A stretch of DNA of 64,000 bases from JAHIKV01 sp963733145 (GTDB lineage: Bacteria > Planctomycetota > Planctomycetia > Pirellulales > Thermoguttaceae), in the NCBI GenBank assembly GCA_963733145.1, contig CAVTCJ010000003.1, forward strand, positions 434,001 through 498,000, written 5' to 3'. This document shows, one piece after another, positions 16,283 to 26,457 of this stretch. Position 1 is the first letter of the stretch, and each line of letters starts with the position of its first letter. The position numbers and the translations under genes were made by a program. Under the pieces are notes generated by a model. That model ran no database searches. It worked only from the letters and a program-made list of their open reading frames with translations, and was not told where the DNA came from.

Positions 16283-18244
16283 TTGTCTATCTCGAACGCC
16301 CCGACCAATCCCGCCCCCATGCCAGACGAACCGATCGACGCGCCCCTTGGCCCAGACCCCGCCGCCTCGCTATACGATGATTTCGTGCTGCCCGTGGCCG
16401 GCTTCCAGGGCACGCCCGAGGAGATCGAGCGCCAGTGGTTCGAGCAGGTCTACAAAGGCCGCGGCGACACGCTGGCCCAATTGACCTGGCGGGCGGTAAT
16501 CATGGGGTCGCTTCTCGGCGGCGTGCTCTCGCTGACCAATCTGTACATTGGATTGAAGACCGGCTGGGGCTTCGGCGTGGCCATCACCGCCTGTATCCTC
16601 TCCTATTCGATCTGGACGACGTTCTACAAGATCGGTTTGGTGAAGACCAAGATGACCATCTTGGAAAACAACTGCATGCAATCGACGGCCAGTTCGGCGG
16701 GCTACTCGACCGGGGGCACGCTGATCTCGGCCTTCGCCGCATTTCTGGTCCTCAATCACACGCCCTTGTCGACGCCGCTTCTGCTGGCTTGGGTGTTCTT
16801 TCTGGCGCTGATGGGCGTGACGATGGCCATTCCCATGAAGCGGCAGATGATCAACATCGAGCAACTCCGCTTTCCCAGCGGCATCGCCGCCGCGGAGACC
16901 CTCGAGGCACTCCACTCGCACGGCGACAAGGCCATGCGCTCGGCCAAAGCGCTTGCCGTTTCTGGCATCTTTGCCGCCGCCAGCGAATTTTGGACCGATG
17001 GACTGGCCCTGTACGACAAATGGTTCGGTGTTATTAACGTGGCCAATCGCTCTTCACTGACAGCATTGCTGGAGAAAATCAATTCCAAGTTCCCCGGCCC
17101 GGACTGGGGCAACCGCACAGTGCAGTTCGGCTGGGACCCGATCTTCATCGCCGCCGGGGCCATGACCGGCCTGCGCACCTCGATCAGCATCATGCTCGGC
17201 GGCACGCTCTGCTGGGCGGTTTACATTCCGCTGCTCCAACACTACAAAGTTGTGCCTCCGGAAGCGGCCGGATACGCGGACTTGGTGAAATGGAGCCTGT
17301 GGGGCGGCGCCGCCTGCATGGTCACGTCCGGCCTGTTCTCCTTCGCCATGCAATGGCGGAGCATGATTCGGGCGGTAGCCAATCTGGGAAACCTATTTTC
17401 CCGCAATAAAGAACGGCGAATCAGCGAAATGGACGCCATCGAGACTCCCACTTCCTGGTTCATCGCTGGGCAACTGATCTCGATGGTCGCCCTGATGTGG
17501 CTGGCGAAGGCCACCTTCGACATGCCGTTATGGGAAACGGCGATCGCCGTCCCCTTCGCCTTCTTGCTGGCTTTGGTGGCCTGCCGCGTGACCGGCGAGA
17601 CCGACACCACCCCCGTCGGCGCCATGGGACAGACCACGCAATTTTTCTTCGGGGCGATCAACCCGGGCAACGCCAACATTACTCTGATGAGCGCCAACAT
17701 CACCGCCTCGGCCGCCGGATCATCGGCCGATCTGCTGACCGACCTGAAGAGCGGCTATCTGCTCGGCGCCAACCCGCGCAAACAATTCCTCGCCCAGTTC
17801 GCCGGCATCTTCATGGGCACCCTCGTGACGGTCTTCTGCTTCCAACGGTTGGTCCCCGACGCTTCCGTGATCGGCACCAAGTTTCCCGCCCCCGCGGCGC
17901 AAACCTGGTCGGCCGTGGCAATCGTGCTGAGCAAGGGCATCTCGTCGCTGGGGCTGGTGAAAAGCTTGACGATGGCGGGCGGGGCCCTGGTCGGAATCAT
18001 CTTGCCTTTGCTGGCCGTGCTCTTCCCCAAATACCAGAAGTGGATTCCCTCGGCGGCGGGCATCGGCCTGGCGTGGACCTTTGATTGGACCTATAGCTTG
18101 ATGTTCCTCGTCGGCGCAATCGTCGCCTATATCTTCGAGGCGACATCGCCCGAGAAATCCAAGGAATATCTCTTTCCCGTAGCCTCGGGCATCATCGCCG
18201 GCGGCTCACTCATGGCCGTGTTGATCGCCTTGCTCGCAAGTTAG
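16283..18244 (+). CDS. OPT family oligopeptide/metal-chelate transporter
   Basis: This 653-residue polytopic inner-membrane protein imports peptides or metal-siderophore complexes in known OPT members. After a soluble N-terminus of about 65 residues come about 14 hydrophobic segments. The conserved early motif LTNLYIGLKTGWGFGVAI, then ENNCMQSTASSAGYSTGGTL and PMKRQMINIEQLRFPSG, are typical of the bacterial OPT branch. Later come GAMGQTTQFFFGAINPGNAN and the C-terminal SGIIAGGSLMAVLIA. The start is uncertain: TTG 16283 has weak upstream purines, while ATG 16319 lacks any. Its 3' end overlaps the convergent esterase gene by about 35 bp. Confidence 0.92.
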   Translation: MSISNAPTNPAPMPDEPIDAPLGPDPAASLYDDFVLPVAGFQGTPEEIERQWFEQVYKGRGDTLAQLTWRAVIMGSLLGGVLSLTNLYIGLKTGWGFGVAITACILSYSIWTTFYKIGLVKTKMTILENNCMQSTASSAGYSTGGTLISAFAAFLVLNHTPLSTPLLLAWVFFLALMGVTMAIPMKRQMINIEQLRFPSGIAAAETLEALHSHGDKAMRSAKALAVSGIFAAASEFWTDGLALYDKWFGVINVANRSSLTALLEKINSKFPGPDWGNRTVQFGWDPIFIAAGAMTGLRTSISIMLGGTLCWAVYIPLLQHYKVVPPEAAGYADLVKWSLWGGAACMVTSGLFSFAMQWRSMIRAVANLGNLFSRNKERRISEMDAIETPTSWFIAGQLISMVALMWLAKATFDMPLWETAIAVPFAFLLALVACRVTGETDTTPVGAMGQTTQFFFGAINPGNANITLMSANITASAAGSSADLLTDLKSGYLLGANPRKQFLAQFAGIFMGTLVTVFCFQRLVPDASVIGTKFPAPAAQTWSAVAIVLSKGISSLGLVKSLTMAGGALVGIILPLLAVLFPKYQKWIPSAAGIGLAWTFDWTYSLMFLVGAIVAYIFEATSPEKSKEYLFPVASGIIAGGSLMAVLIALLAS

Positions 18245-19385
18245 GTGTCATCAACTCGCCCAGCGCATCGAGCACCGCTTGCGGCTGAGAGAAAATCAGA
18301 TAGTGATCGTCGTCGAAAACCTTCAGCCGCACGTCGCAGCCGAGATTTTTGAGCCGCGATACGGTCCCGTTGACGAAAGCCGGCGGAATCCGCCGATCGT
18401 CGCGGCCTTGAAGGAAAAGAACCTCGTGGTGCTGCGCGGGCCCAACCGAGAAACTCGCGGGTCGAAAACAGTTCGTCCTCCGTGACCGGCGAGAGATAGA
18501 CGATACCGGCGAAGAGCGCGGGATCGAGGATCACCGCCCGGGTGACGCCCATCGCTCCGTTCGAGTATCCCATCAGGAAAATCCGCCGCGGGTCGATCGG
18601 CAGAGTGTCGAGCGCCTCGCGGGCGACGGCGACGGCCAGTTCCGCGCCGCCCGGCTGGTCCCAGTTGCCGTTGCCGAACGTCGGGACGATGATCGCGCAC
18701 TTCGTCAGTTTTGGCAAGCTCGACAGCAGCCAGACGTAGGCTTTCAGATTGCCGCCCATGCCGTGCAGAAAAATCAGACAGGGAATCCGCTCGCCCGCGG
18801 CGACCTCCGGCATATAGAGGTAATAGTGGCCCGAGCGGAGCGGTAAATGGGCCAGATCTCGATACACAGCGCCCATCGCCGAGCCGAGCTCGCGGCAATC
18901 CGGGCGCGGTCCATCTCAGCGTAGATCGGCTTGACCAGCGACCGCATCCGCGCGGCCTCGGCGCGGGGCACGACGCCCAGCGAGAGCAGGTTCATGCCGA
19001 CGGTGAGTTGGTCGATTTCCGGGATGACGTTGGCGGGCGACCAGCGGTGGAAATGCCACTGGCCGTGTAGGAAGCGGTTTTGCAACGGCCCGCCGCTCGG
19101 ACGGCCGTTGGGGGCCAGCAGCAGCGGCACCACGTAGAGCAGCAGGCCGAGCGGGACCAGCGTGGCGTAGAAGCGGCGGCGGATGCGTCGGAACCACGCC
19201 CTCCGCCAGTATCCGACCGAGCAAAACAGCACGGCCCCGAGGACCACAAAGCTACAGCCGACACACCTTCCCTTCCAGGTCGCCCCGAGCAGCAGCAACA
19301 GCAGTCCGGCAAGCAAGAGGCCCACGATCGGCACTCCCGCCGCGATCCGCAGCAGACTGGCAAGCGTGCGTTTCAAGAGCTTCAT
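18210..19385 (-). CDS. Membrane-anchored alpha/beta-hydrolase (esterase/PHB-depolymerase-like), frameshifted
   Basis: The N-terminal part (start 19385) has three hydrophobic segments in the first 95 residues, followed by a linker. A one-base shift near 18850 leads to the hydrolase: IPCLIFLHGMGGNLKAYVW with an oxyanion-hole region, the nucleophile elbow LMGYSNGAMG, and a strand ending FAGIVYLSPVTEDE. Near 18450 the frame shifts again to FLQGRDDRRIPPAFVNGT, and the catalytic histidine lies in VFDDDHYLIFSQPQ. The stop at 18210 overlaps the OPT gene. With both shifts repaired the protein is about 390 residues. The substrate is unknown; the fold suggests a lipase or esterase facing the periplasm. 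Confidence 0.75.
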
Positions 19386-19494
19386 GGCGGGGCTCGGCCA
19401 ATTTCCGCATAATCGTGCCGAGGAGAATTATAATGTCTTCGAGCGTGCGCCGCAATTTGTGCAGATTCCCTGGCGGGGCCGATCGGTTTTGCAC

Positions 19495-19565
19495 TGCAGG
19501 AGGCGACTCCCGTCGCCGATGTTCCGAATACGCCGCAAAATCGGCGACGGGAGTCGCCTCCTACA
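19495..19565. repeat. Inverted-repeat element, TGTAGGAGGCGACTCC family
   Basis: Twenty-five-base arms (AGGAGGCGACTCCCGTCGCC... and complement) surround about 20 bp. The element lies 16 bp downstream of the next gene's stop. Copies at 21484-21559 and 24851-24921 flank the same gene group. It could form a strong hairpin and act as a transcript end, but no T-run follows. Confidence 0.9.
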
Positions 19566-19581
19566 ATCAAACGGCGGGACG

Positions 19582-21433
19582 TCAGCCCCTGGATATGGCG
19601 ACGTCGGTTTCCGCCGCTGCCGGACAGACGACGATGGGCGTGAGATCCGCGTCCAGCGGCATGGCCTCGAGCGATTCCGCCGAGCCGCTCCAGTTCGACG
19701 AGGAACCGCGTGCGCTCTTCGGCCTCGAACTGCTCGGACAGTTGCCGATAATGGTCGATGCCGTCGCGGAGGTTCTGGCGGAACTCCCGGAAATACTCGA
19801 TCGTGTGCGCGGACAACCCCAGCCGCAGCCGCTCCAATTCGTCGCGCAGGAAGTCGATGTAGAGGGCCAATTCGCTGATGAACATCTGCGGCCGGGCCGG
19901 ATTGGTCAGCAGCGAGACGCGGCCGTAGACGTGGCCGACCATCTCCTCCAGCGTGGCGATCTTCGTGAAGTTGACGATGTTCGGCCCGCAACAGACGGCG
20001 GGGGTCGCCCGAGGGTCGATGCCGTTCTTCAACGTCGCCACGCCGGCCAGGTCGTGGCAGATGCACGATTTGGCCAGCACCGCCCGCCGCGCGGCCGCGC
20101 GCTGTTGGTCGCCGAGCTCGGCCCGCTCGATCTGTTCGAGCTTCAGCCGCTGATACTCGCGCGAGGCGGTGCAGATCGGCAGCGGCGTGAACTCGACGTT
20201 GAACAGTTGCACGAATCCCTTGATGCACGGGCTGCCGGGCTGGCCCGTCGCGATCCGCCGCCGCCGGGCGTCCTCGCTGGCCGAGTTGCGGAGGTTCCAG
20301 AACGGCATCCCGAACGGGGAACTGTCGCTGAGGAAAACGTCCTCGTCGGACGCGGCGGCCAGCTTTCGCAGGTGTTCCTCGTCGACGTTCGTCACCTCGG
20401 GCACCAGCAGGAAGGGCGTGGCCCAGCCGGTGCCGTCGGCGCCGTAATGCTCGCGGAGCAGGGCGTCCTCGGCGGCGGTGCCGATGCCGCCTTGCACCGT
20501 GATGCGGACCGCGCGGGGCACGTCGTTCGCCTGCGCACCCGCGGCGCTGAAGCGCTTTCGCGTACACCGCGTGAAGCTGCTCGACCAGTTCCTGCTTCTT
20601 CCGCCGGAACTCATCCAGGATCGGCCCCAGCAGCAGGCCCTTGGTGACGAAGGCGTGGCCGCCGCAGTTCAGGCCCGACTCGACGCGATACTCGGAGACC
20701 CACAGCCCGCGCTTGGCGAAGAACTTGCCCTGCACCGCGGCCGAGTGATAGTCGCTCACCTTCAACACGAGCTTCTTTTTCAACTCGCCGCGTTCGTCGG
20801 GGAAGAAGTCGGCGAACTCGGCCACGTAGCCGTAGAGCCGCGGGTTGATGCCGGCCGAGAAGACGATCGACGAGCGGAGCGTGCTCTCGGCGAAGCCGCG
20901 CAGGGCCGCCGAGGCGTCGCTGTACTTCGCCGGCAGTTTCTCGCCGTCGCGGTAGAGGTCGCGGTCGCCCTTCGACATGATGTTCACGTCGATGCTGCCG
21001 GGCACGGCCTGGCGGCGCAGCCCGTTTTGCAACTCGATGCGCCGCTCGGGGATCGGCGGTGGCCAGCATCGCGCGGTATTCGCGGGCGAGCGGCGCCGTC
21101 GGGCAAGAGCTCGAAATAGCGCGTGATCTCGCTCCCCGGCTCGAACGGCGCGGCCTGCAACCGCTCGACCTGCCGGGCGATCAGCCGGTCGAGCAGGTTC
21201 AGGTAGGCAGTGATGCGTTTCGCCCGGGCGTCGTCGCCGGCGGGAATTTCCTCGTATGGCTCGCCCTCCCGCCCGCAGTGGAAGCGGCGCATCTGCTCGA
21301 TCAAGACGTCGTCGACCAGGGAAATGACCGAGGAGATGCCATATTTTGCGACCCGCAGGGGGGCGTCGATCATGAAACCGGTGCCCATCACGGGAACATG
21401 GAATGAGTGAGGGCTTTGCCCGGCGTTGGCCAT
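19582..21433 (-). CDS. Large conserved protein of unknown function (frameshifted)
   Basis: About 617 residues are reconstructed from four frame segments. It begins VPVMGTGFMIDAPLRVAKYG and GISSVISLVDDVLIEQMR, continues with SIDVNIMSKGDRDLY, RSSIVFSAGINPRLYGYV and SGLNCGGHAFVTKGLLLGP, then VRITVQGGIGTAAEDALL, WATPFLLVPEVTNVD, SSPFGMPFWNLRNS, GSPCIKGFVQ and CTASREYQRLKLEQ. It ends with CICHDLAG, VCCGPNIVNF and a helical C-terminus finishing DVAISRG at 19582. VQGGIGT and the following strand recall FMN- or phosphate-binding loops of TIM-barrel oxidoreductases such as nitronate monooxygenase, but I cannot claim homology. Several invariant-looking cysteines suggest a metal or redox centre. Frame changes fall near 21075, 20550 and 19675. 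Confidence 0.7.
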
Positions 21434-21483
21434 GAGGTGTCCATTTTGTTGCGATTCGCGGCGGTTGGCGGCCCGATGATCTT

Positions 21484-21559
21484 TTGTAGGAGGCGACTCC
21501 CGTCGCCGATTGTGTGCCCGAAATCGCGGGAAATCGGCGACGGGAGTCGCCTCCTACAA
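21484..21559. repeat. Inverted-repeat element, TGTAGGAGGCGACTCC family
   Basis: This is the second copy, with perfect 25-base arms enclosing about 24 bp, 50 bp upstream of the unknown-function gene's start. The remaining spacer to 21881 contains no supported gene. Confidence 0.92.
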
Positions 21560-21881
21560 CGTAAATTCGACGGGTCGTCAGACATGGCCCTGGAAGCGAG
21601 CGCCGCGCGAATCGAGAGAAGTCGCAGGGAGCCGGTAGGCAAGGCCAGGGGGGTATTCTATCCGCAATCGCCACCGAGGTCATGCCCAATTCGCGGCTGT
21701 ATACGGAACTATTACATTGGCCGAAACAGACCCTACCCCCCCGCGAATGTGCCAGTCTTTATGCTCGAAAGTGTTGACTTTATGGCCGGGGCCGGTCATA
21801 TTGGGGGTTGTGTGCCGGTGCATTTTTCCATAGATGAAAAAACTAATACATACGAAGTTCTTGCGTTCCGGAGTTGTAGAC

Positions 21882-22244
21882 ATGGGTCTTACAAAGGTAA
21901 CAACCAAATTGTCGAACGTCGCCGATCCCCAAAAATCCTTCGAGGGGCTTTTCCTTGTGGACACCGGGGCTACCGACTGCATGGCCCCGCGGGACGAGTT
22001 GGAAAAACTGGGGATTCAGCAAAAGGGGAAAATGGCCTACGAGTTGGCCGACGGCACCGTCAAAGAATATCCCTTCGGCTTGGCGCAGATCGAGTTCATG
22101 GGCGAGACGACCGCCGGACGGATCATTTTTGGCGACCTCGGCTCGGAACCCCTGCTAGGCGTGACCGCTCTCGAATCGGTCGGCATCATGGTCGATCCCG
22201 CCAATAAAACCCTTAAACGCCTGCCGGCAATTCCGTTGAAGTAG
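21882..22244 (+). CDS. Clan AA retropepsin-like aspartic protease
   Basis: This 120-residue single-domain protein has the catalytic triplet in LFLVDTGATDCMAP. The rest of the half-lobe follows: ELADGTVKEYPFGLAQIEF, IIFGDLGSEPLLGVTALE and a closing strand (GIMVDPANKTLKRL). It would be active only as a homodimer, like retroviral proteases. ATG 21882 is preferred over 21834 because the conserved MGLTKVTTKLSN opening begins there, with GGAG about ten bases upstream. Such proteins are common in planctomycetes and cyanobacteria and have no known substrate. The next gene, a helicase, begins 160 bp downstream. Confidence 0.85.
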   Translation: MGLTKVTTKLSNVADPQKSFEGLFLVDTGATDCMAPRDELEKLGIQQKGKMAYELADGTVKEYPFGLAQIEFMGETTAGRIIFGDLGSEPLLGVTALESVGIMVDPANKTLKRLPAIPLK

Positions 22245-22403
22245 ATGGCGGTGCGGTTGGTCGGGCCGAAGGCCCAGCCGTTCGCCCAGCCCTCGAATAG
22301 TGGACTTAGCCGCCGCCAGAGAGCCTTGGCGGTTCTTCCCGCCGGTGCTACACTGATTGCCGGTTTCCAGGGCACTCAGGCCTCTTTTTCAGGGAGGGAC
22401 GCC

Positions 22404-24834
22404 ATGCCGGCGAAAATGAAGGGCAAAACGAATGGCAAACGATCAGCCGTCAAGCGCAATCGGGGGCTTTCCCGACTGCGGAAGCCGGCCGAGATGTCGC
22501 TGGAAGAGTGGCAGGTGGCGCTGCGGCGGGACTTCGGCCGGACGCAAAAGTTCCGCGTGAAAAACCTCGGCGCCGAGCCGGTCTTCTCCGAGTTCGAGGT
22601 GGCCAATCCCGAGACAAAGCGGACCTATCGCGTGGCTATCCGCGGCCGGGCCCTCGGCGAGAACTACTGCTCCTGCCCCGACTTCGCCGTCAACACGCTG
22701 GGCACCTGCAAGCACATTGAGCACGTGCTCGGCCGGCTGGAGCGCCGTCCGGGGGCGAAAAAGGCCCTGGCCCTGGGGCATCAGCCGCCCTATTCCGAGG
22801 TCTATCTGCAATACGGCGCGCGGCGGGAAGTGGTCTTTCACCCGGGCACGGAATGTCCCCCGGCGCTGCGGCGGCTGGCCGACCGATATTTCGACGCCCA
22901 GGGGCGCTTGAAGCCCGAGAGCTACGCCCGGTTTAATGAATTCATGCAGAAAGCCCAATCGAACGGGCACGAGTTCCGCTGCTACAACGACGCCTTGGGC
23001 TACATCGCCAACGTCCGCGACCAGGCGCTGCTGGCCGAGCGCGTGGCGGCAGCGTTTCCGCAGGGAATCCGCAGCCCGGCCTGGAAAAAGCTGCTGAAGA
23101 CGAACCTCTTCCCCTACCAGCGCGAAGGGGCGCTGATCGCCGCCAAGGCCGGCCGCTGCCTGATCGCCGACGACATGGGCCTGGGCAAAACCATCCAGGC
23201 CATCGCCGCCGTGGAGATTCTCGCCCGCACGGCCGGCGTGGAGCGGGTGCTGGTCGTCGCCCCGACCTCGCTGAAGCACCAGTGGCGGCAGGAGATCGAG
23301 AAGTTCACCGGCCGCTCGGCGACGGTGGTCGAGGGGATGACGGCCCGGCGAGCCGAGTTGTACGCCGCCGACTCGTTCTACAAGCTGACCAACTACGACG
23401 TGATCCACCGCGACGCGGAGGCGATCCGCCGCTGGCGGCCGGACCTGGTGATCCTCGACGAGGCCCAGCGGATCAAGAACTGGAAGACCCGCACCGCGCA
23501 GTGCGTGAAGCAACTGGACTCGAAGTTCGCGTTGGTGCTAACCGGCACGCCGCTGGAGAACCGGCTGGAGGAGTTGCACTCGATCGTCGAGTTCGTCGAC
23601 CGGTTCCGGCTGGGGCCGCTGTTCCGCTTCCTCGACAAGCACCAGCACGTCGACGAAGCCGGCCGGGTCGTCGGATACCGAAACCTCTCGGACATATCGA
23701 AAACGCTGGAAGCGATCCTCATTCGCCGCACCAAGGACAAGGTGCTCCAGGAATTGCCCGAGCGGATGGAGAAGCGGTTCTTCGTGCCGATGACGGAGCA
23801 GCAGATGGCCCACCACGAGGAGAACCGGGAGACGGTCGCCCGCGTGGTGCAGAAGTGGCGCCGCTACGGGTTTCTCTCCGAGGCCGATCAGTTGCGGATG
23901 CGGATCGCCCTGCAAAACATGCGGATGTCGTGCAACAGCACGTATCTGCTGGACCAGCAGACGGATTACGGCGTGAAGGCCGACGAGTTGATCGACCTGC
24001 TGGGCGAGGTGTTCGAGGACCCGGAGTCGAAGGTGGTGGTGTTCAGCCAGTGGGTGCGGATGCACGAGCTGGTGGTGCGGCGAATCGAGCGGCGGAAGTG
24101 GGGGCACGTGTTCTTCCACGGCGGCGTGCCCGGCCCGGCCCGGAAAGGGTTGATCCATCAATTCAAGGAGGACCGCGATTGCCGGCTGTTCCTCTCCACG
24201 GACGCCGGCGGGGTGGGCCTGAACCTGCAAAACGCCTCGGCCGTGGTGAATCTCGACCAGCCCTGGAACCCCGCCGTGCTCGAACAGCGGATCGGCCGGG
24301 TCCACCGCCTGGGCCAGCATCGCCCGGTGCGGGTGGTCCACTTCATCGCGCAAGGCACGATCGAGGAGGGGATGCTCGGCCTGCTGGCCTTCAAGAAGTC
24401 GATGTTCGCCGGCGTGCTTGGACGACGGTCAGGACGAGGTATTCATGGGCGGCACGCGGCTGAAGAAGTTCGTCGAGTCGGTCGAGAAGGCCACCGGCGA
24501 GATTCCCGCCTCGATGCCCCGGCAGGCGGAAGCAGGGACCGCCGGCGAGGAGAGTCAAGTCGAGGAGGCAGCCGCCGCTTCACCGTCGCAACCCGCGGAA
24601 ATCGAACCCGGCTGGAACGACATCGTGACGGCGGGCGTCTCGTTTCTGGAAAAGCTCGGCAAGGCATTGGCGACGCCCCAAACGGCCGCTCCGGGCAAAT
24701 CGCCCGCCGGCCTGCCGGCCGGACTGGTCGCCCGCGACGAAAACACCGGCCAGTCCTACCTGAAGCTGCCGCTACCCGACGCGGAAGTGATGCGGAAGAT
24801 CGCCGACGTGCTGAGCGCGTTCGCCAACCGCTGA
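22404..24834 (+). CDS. SWIM zinc-finger SNF2 helicase (frameshifted near 3' end)
   Basis: This ATP-dependent DNA translocase of the SNF2/Rad54 class has about 810 residues. A SWIM zinc finger lies near residue 90 (NYCSCPDFAVNTLGTCKHIE). The helicase motifs are I (LIADDMGLGKTIQAI), Ia (LVVAPTSLKHQW), II as DEAQ (LVILDEAQRIKNW), III (LVLTGTPLENRLEEL), V (LFLSTDAGGVGLNLQ) and VI (EQRIGRVHRLGQHRPV). ATG 22404 is chosen because AGGGAGG lies six bases upstream. An extra T near 24418 breaks the frame after KKSMFAGVL. The true C-terminus continues as DDGQDEVFMGGTRLKKFVES to a stop at 24834. The family is often linked to repair or defence, but no partner gene is evident here. Confidence 0.93.
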
Positions 24835-24850
24835 GACGACAAGTCATTTT

Positions 24851-24921
24851 TGTAGGAGGCGACTCCTGTCGCCGACGTGTGGCTGATTTGCAGGAAATCG
24901 GCGACCGGAGTCACTTCCTAC
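24851..24921. repeat. Inverted-repeat element, TGTAGGAGGCGACTCC family (diverged copy)
   Basis: This third copy carries several mismatches between the arms (ACTCCTGTCGCC against GCGACCGGAGTCACTTCC). It lies between the convergent helicase and FHA genes, six bases from the FHA stop. Confidence 0.88.
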
Positions 24922-24927
24922 AGCACC

Positions 24928-25854
24928 TTACGTCAACCCGTTGAGAAAGGCATCGACGTCAAAGTCGTCCGAGGCGGGATTGACGGCCGGTTTGTGCGCC
25001 GGGGCGGATTTGCCGTCCGCCGCGGGGGCTAAGGGGAAATCGTCGTCTTCGGCCGGCTCTTTCGCGGCGGGTTTGGTTGCCGGTTTTTTCTCGGCCGGCG
25101 GGTCGGCGGGGGTTTTGGGCGACGGCTTTGGCGGCTGGCCCTCCTTCTTTTTCACTGCGCCCTGCAATAGCCCGGCAAAACCCTTGGGTTTCTTTTCCGG
25201 CTTTTTCGGTGCGACCGGCTTCGTCGCCAGCGGGGAAACCGCAGGCACGGCCGGAGGCTCCTTGTTCTCCGCGGACTGTGCCGCCGGCTGTTCCTCGACG
25301 ATCTCGGGCGGTTGCTCGCCGGCCTGAGGCTGCTCCTGCTCCGGTGCAGCCGTCGCCGGCTCGTCGAGTTGCAGTTCTTCGAGGAAGGAGACCTCCACCG
25401 CCGGCTCGTCGGCCGGAGGAAGCGATTCCGTCATCGGATCGAAGGGCACTTCCTCGCCGGCCGCCGCCGGCTCGGGCGAATCGGCCCACGGCTCTTTCGG
25501 CTGCTCCGGCTTCGGCGGAACCGGATCGGCTAAAACCGTCTCGGGCAGCGCGGCGCGATCGCCCGCGTATTCGTACTGGGCCCGAAACGTCAACGGGCCG
25601 ACGGTGAACTCCCCGTCGGGCGGCAGCGGGGCCTCTTTGACCCGCCGGCCGTCGATCAGCGTGCCGTTAAGCGATCCCAGGTCGCGGACCATCAGCAGCC
25701 CGTCGGACTCGAAAAGCTCACAATGCCGGCGGCTGATCATGGGATGGGCGATCGTCAGCCCGGCCTCCCGGCCGCGGCCGATGACCGAGGGCAGCTTCAG
25801 GGCAACGGCCCCTTTGCTGGCCTTTCCGCCGACGACAATCAGTTTCGCTTCCAT
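24928..25854 (-). CDS. FHA-domain protein with long Pro/Ala/Lys/Glu-rich tail
   Basis: The N-terminal 100 residues form a forkhead-associated phosphothreonine-binding domain: LPSVIGRGREAGLTI, MISRRHCELFE and VRDLGSLNGTLIDG. The remaining 200 residues are low complexity, alternating acidic and Lys/Pro-rich stretches, and end in an acidic motif (DDFDVDAFLNGLT) that may be a conserved docking peptide. The start at 25854 (MEAKLIVVGG) is preferred over the upstream ATG at 25890 because the domain begins there. It probably works with Ser/Thr kinases elsewhere in the genome. No kinase of that type is adjacent. Confidence 0.9.
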   Translation of the reverse strand: MEAKLIVVGGKASKGAVALKLPSVIGRGREAGLTIAHPMISRRHCELFESDGLLMVRDLGSLNGTLIDGRRVKEAPLPPDGEFTVGPLTFRAQYEYAGDRAALPETVLADPVPPKPEQPKEPWADSPEPAAAGEEVPFDPMTESLPPADEPAVEVSFLEELQLDEPATAAPEQEQPQAGEQPPEIVEEQPAAQSAENKEPPAVPAVSPLATKPVAPKKPEKKPKGFAGLLQGAVKKKEGQPPKPSPKTPADPPAEKKPATKPAAKEPAEDDDFPLAPAADGKSAPAHKPAVNPASDDFDVDAFLNGLT

Positions 25855-26457
25855 TCCACATATCGTAGTCTGGAACACCCCGCGCCGCAACCAAGATGTT
25901 GACCTGGCGATTGATTGGAAACAGGGAAAATGTCCATGCAGTGGATCGTAGGGTGCTGATCCGCCGTTTCCGCCCAGGGGAACACTAGCCCGAAGCGCAA
26001 GCGAGGTTGGGAAAAAAATTTACCTCGCTTGCGATTCGGGCTGGTGTAGAGCAGGCTTGTTGGGGTGGCAGTACAACTGCCACCCCAACACTAAACCGAA
26101 GCGCAAGCGGGCTAAGGATGAGCGTTCCGTGGCGGAATCCCACCACTAGCGGGGTAGTCCAGGTTATGCAAACCGTTCACTTTACCGACGAATCTCCCAA
26201 TTGCACTTGAAAGTGGGACCCAACCGCCTATAATCTCGGGATTCGGCACGGGGCCGAAACGGCGAGCCGTCTCCCCCGCAAGCGGGTGTAGATCAGTTGG
26301 GGGAGATTTTATCGTGAGTAATGGCACCAAATTCTGTTGTCCTGCAAGGACTTACGGCGACGGCCTCTGACGGCCGAATTCTCATAAATACGCCGTATTT
26401 TGCGTAAATACCCCTGACTTAGTGCCAAGTTTAGTGCCAATCGGACAGCCTATCTCT
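25855..26457. other. Repeat-rich spacer with tRNA-like fragment
   Basis: No gene is supported. The spacer holds an inverted repeat of AGCCCGAAGCGCAAGCGAGG (25984-26043, copy at 61309-61373) and a palindrome GGGGTGGCAGT-AC-AACTGCCACCCC (around 26062-26086). A 5' tRNA-Gly-like fragment lies at 26282-26304, and a doubled TTAGTGCCA motif at 26419-26440 reappears on the other side of the methyltransferase island. Confidence 0.8.
26282..26304 (+). repeat. Fragment of the tRNA-Gly 5' half
   Basis: GCGGGTGTAGATCAGTTGG differs by one base from the first 19 bases of the intact tRNA-Gly at 30444 and then diverges. A shorter fragment (GCGGGTGTAGCT) is at 30377-30388. Together with CAAGCGGGTGTAG shared at both places they look like scars of recombination at the tRNA gene. 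Confidence 0.6.

Noticed and set aside
26282..26304. Second tRNA gene
   Set aside because: Only the first 19-20 bases match tRNA-Gly; no anticodon or T-arm follows.
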